Assembly (NCBI GenBank): GCA_002697665.2 | Contig: NZXA02000037.1 | Span: 14,155-20,036, forward strand | Length of the DNA stretch: 5,882 bases | Reading direction: 5' to 3' | Origin: a bacterium | GTDB taxonomy: Bacteria > Desulfobacterota_D > UBA1144 | In this document: positions 5,741 through 5,882 of the stretch, piece after piece | Numbering within the stretch: the stretch's first letter is position 1 | Layout: each line of letters opens with the position of its first letter | Program-made: the position numbers and the translations under genes | The notes under the pieces: generated by a model | Told to the model about the DNA's origin: nothing | Seen by the model: only the letters and a program-made list of their open reading frames with translations | The model's database searches: none

Positions 5741-5882
5741 TAGAAACATTACTGATTGCATTTATCCAAGGAATAACAGAGTTTATTCCAGTAAGTTCCT
5801 CACTCCATATAATAATTTTCAGCGATTTTCTTGGAATAGAAAAAAATATTCTTAATTCAGTTGCTTTACACTTTGGATCTTT
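5737..5882 (+). CDS. uppP: Undecaprenyl-diphosphatase UppP (BacA), N-terminal fragment
   Basis: UppP dephosphorylates undecaprenyl diphosphate at the membrane so that the lipid carrier can be reused for peptidoglycan and other surface polymers; excess gives bacitracin resistance. Only 48 codons plus two bases are inside the window, of about 270 expected. Translated by hand from the ATG that overlaps the rlmB stop, the protein starts 'MIETLLIAFIQGITEFIPVS' and continues SSLHIIIFSDFLGIEKNILN, then SVALHFGS. 'QGITEFIPVSSSLH' (11-24) is the first UppP signature, with Glu15, Ser21 and His24 matching the active-site Glu21, Ser27 and His30 of the E. coli enzyme. Gln11 stands where E. coli has Glu17; I believe glutamine there is common in other lineages. 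The reading frame is open to the edge. It is the fourth gene of the cdsA operon. Confidence 0.92.
   Translation, partial: MIETLLIAFIQGITEFIPVSSSLHIIIFSDFLGIEKNILNSVALHFGS

Overview
The window is a gene-dense, very AT-rich stretch of bacterial chromosome. It holds seven protein genes, all with recognisable families, and no gap longer than about 100 bases. No rRNA, tRNA, CRISPR array, insertion sequence or phage gene is visible. The gene content (CdsA, UppP and a membrane-anchored M23 peptidase with predicted extracytoplasmic domains) points to a free-living bacterium with a peptidoglycan wall, probably Gram-negative. The extreme AT bias, short spacers and near absence of Shine-Dalgarno sequences fit a streamlined aquatic lineage. 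The M23 protein resembles an architecture I associate with Desulfobacterota/deltaproteobacteria-like groups. This placement is an inference; I cannot name the taxon.

Layout. (1) Bases 1-2193, plus strand: the C-terminal half of proA (proline biosynthesis), then recN (recombinational repair) after 15 bases. (2) Bases 2186-2728, minus strand: pdaD, a pyruvoyl-dependent arginine decarboxylase that makes agmatine for polyamines. It converges on recN with an 8-base overlap. (3) Bases 2729-2826: a divergent control region with a near-consensus sigma-70 promoter and a good Shine-Dalgarno site for pdaD, an 8-bp AT-only inverted repeat, and a weaker candidate promoter for the rightward genes. (4) Bases 2827-5882, plus strand: cdsA, an M23 metallopeptidase, rlmB and the start of uppP. 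They are separated by 10 bases, 9 bases and a 4-base ATGA overlap, so they are very likely one operon.

How the genes fit together. The rightward cluster is mainly about the envelope: CdsA makes CDP-diacylglycerol for phospholipids, UppP recycles the undecaprenyl carrier used for peptidoglycan, and the M23 protein probably cuts or regulates peptidoglycan. RlmB (23S rRNA methylation) is a housekeeping passenger between them. pdaD stands apart: opposite orientation, its own strong promoter and ribosome-binding site, and higher GC (about 35% by hand count, against about 23% in a sampled part of the M23 gene). It may be an inserted or transferred single-gene unit.

I see no convincing undescribed multi-gene system. 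The items most worth a second look are the pdaD unit and its control region, the unusual N-terminal motif of RecN, and the M23 protein inside a lipid-carrier operon.
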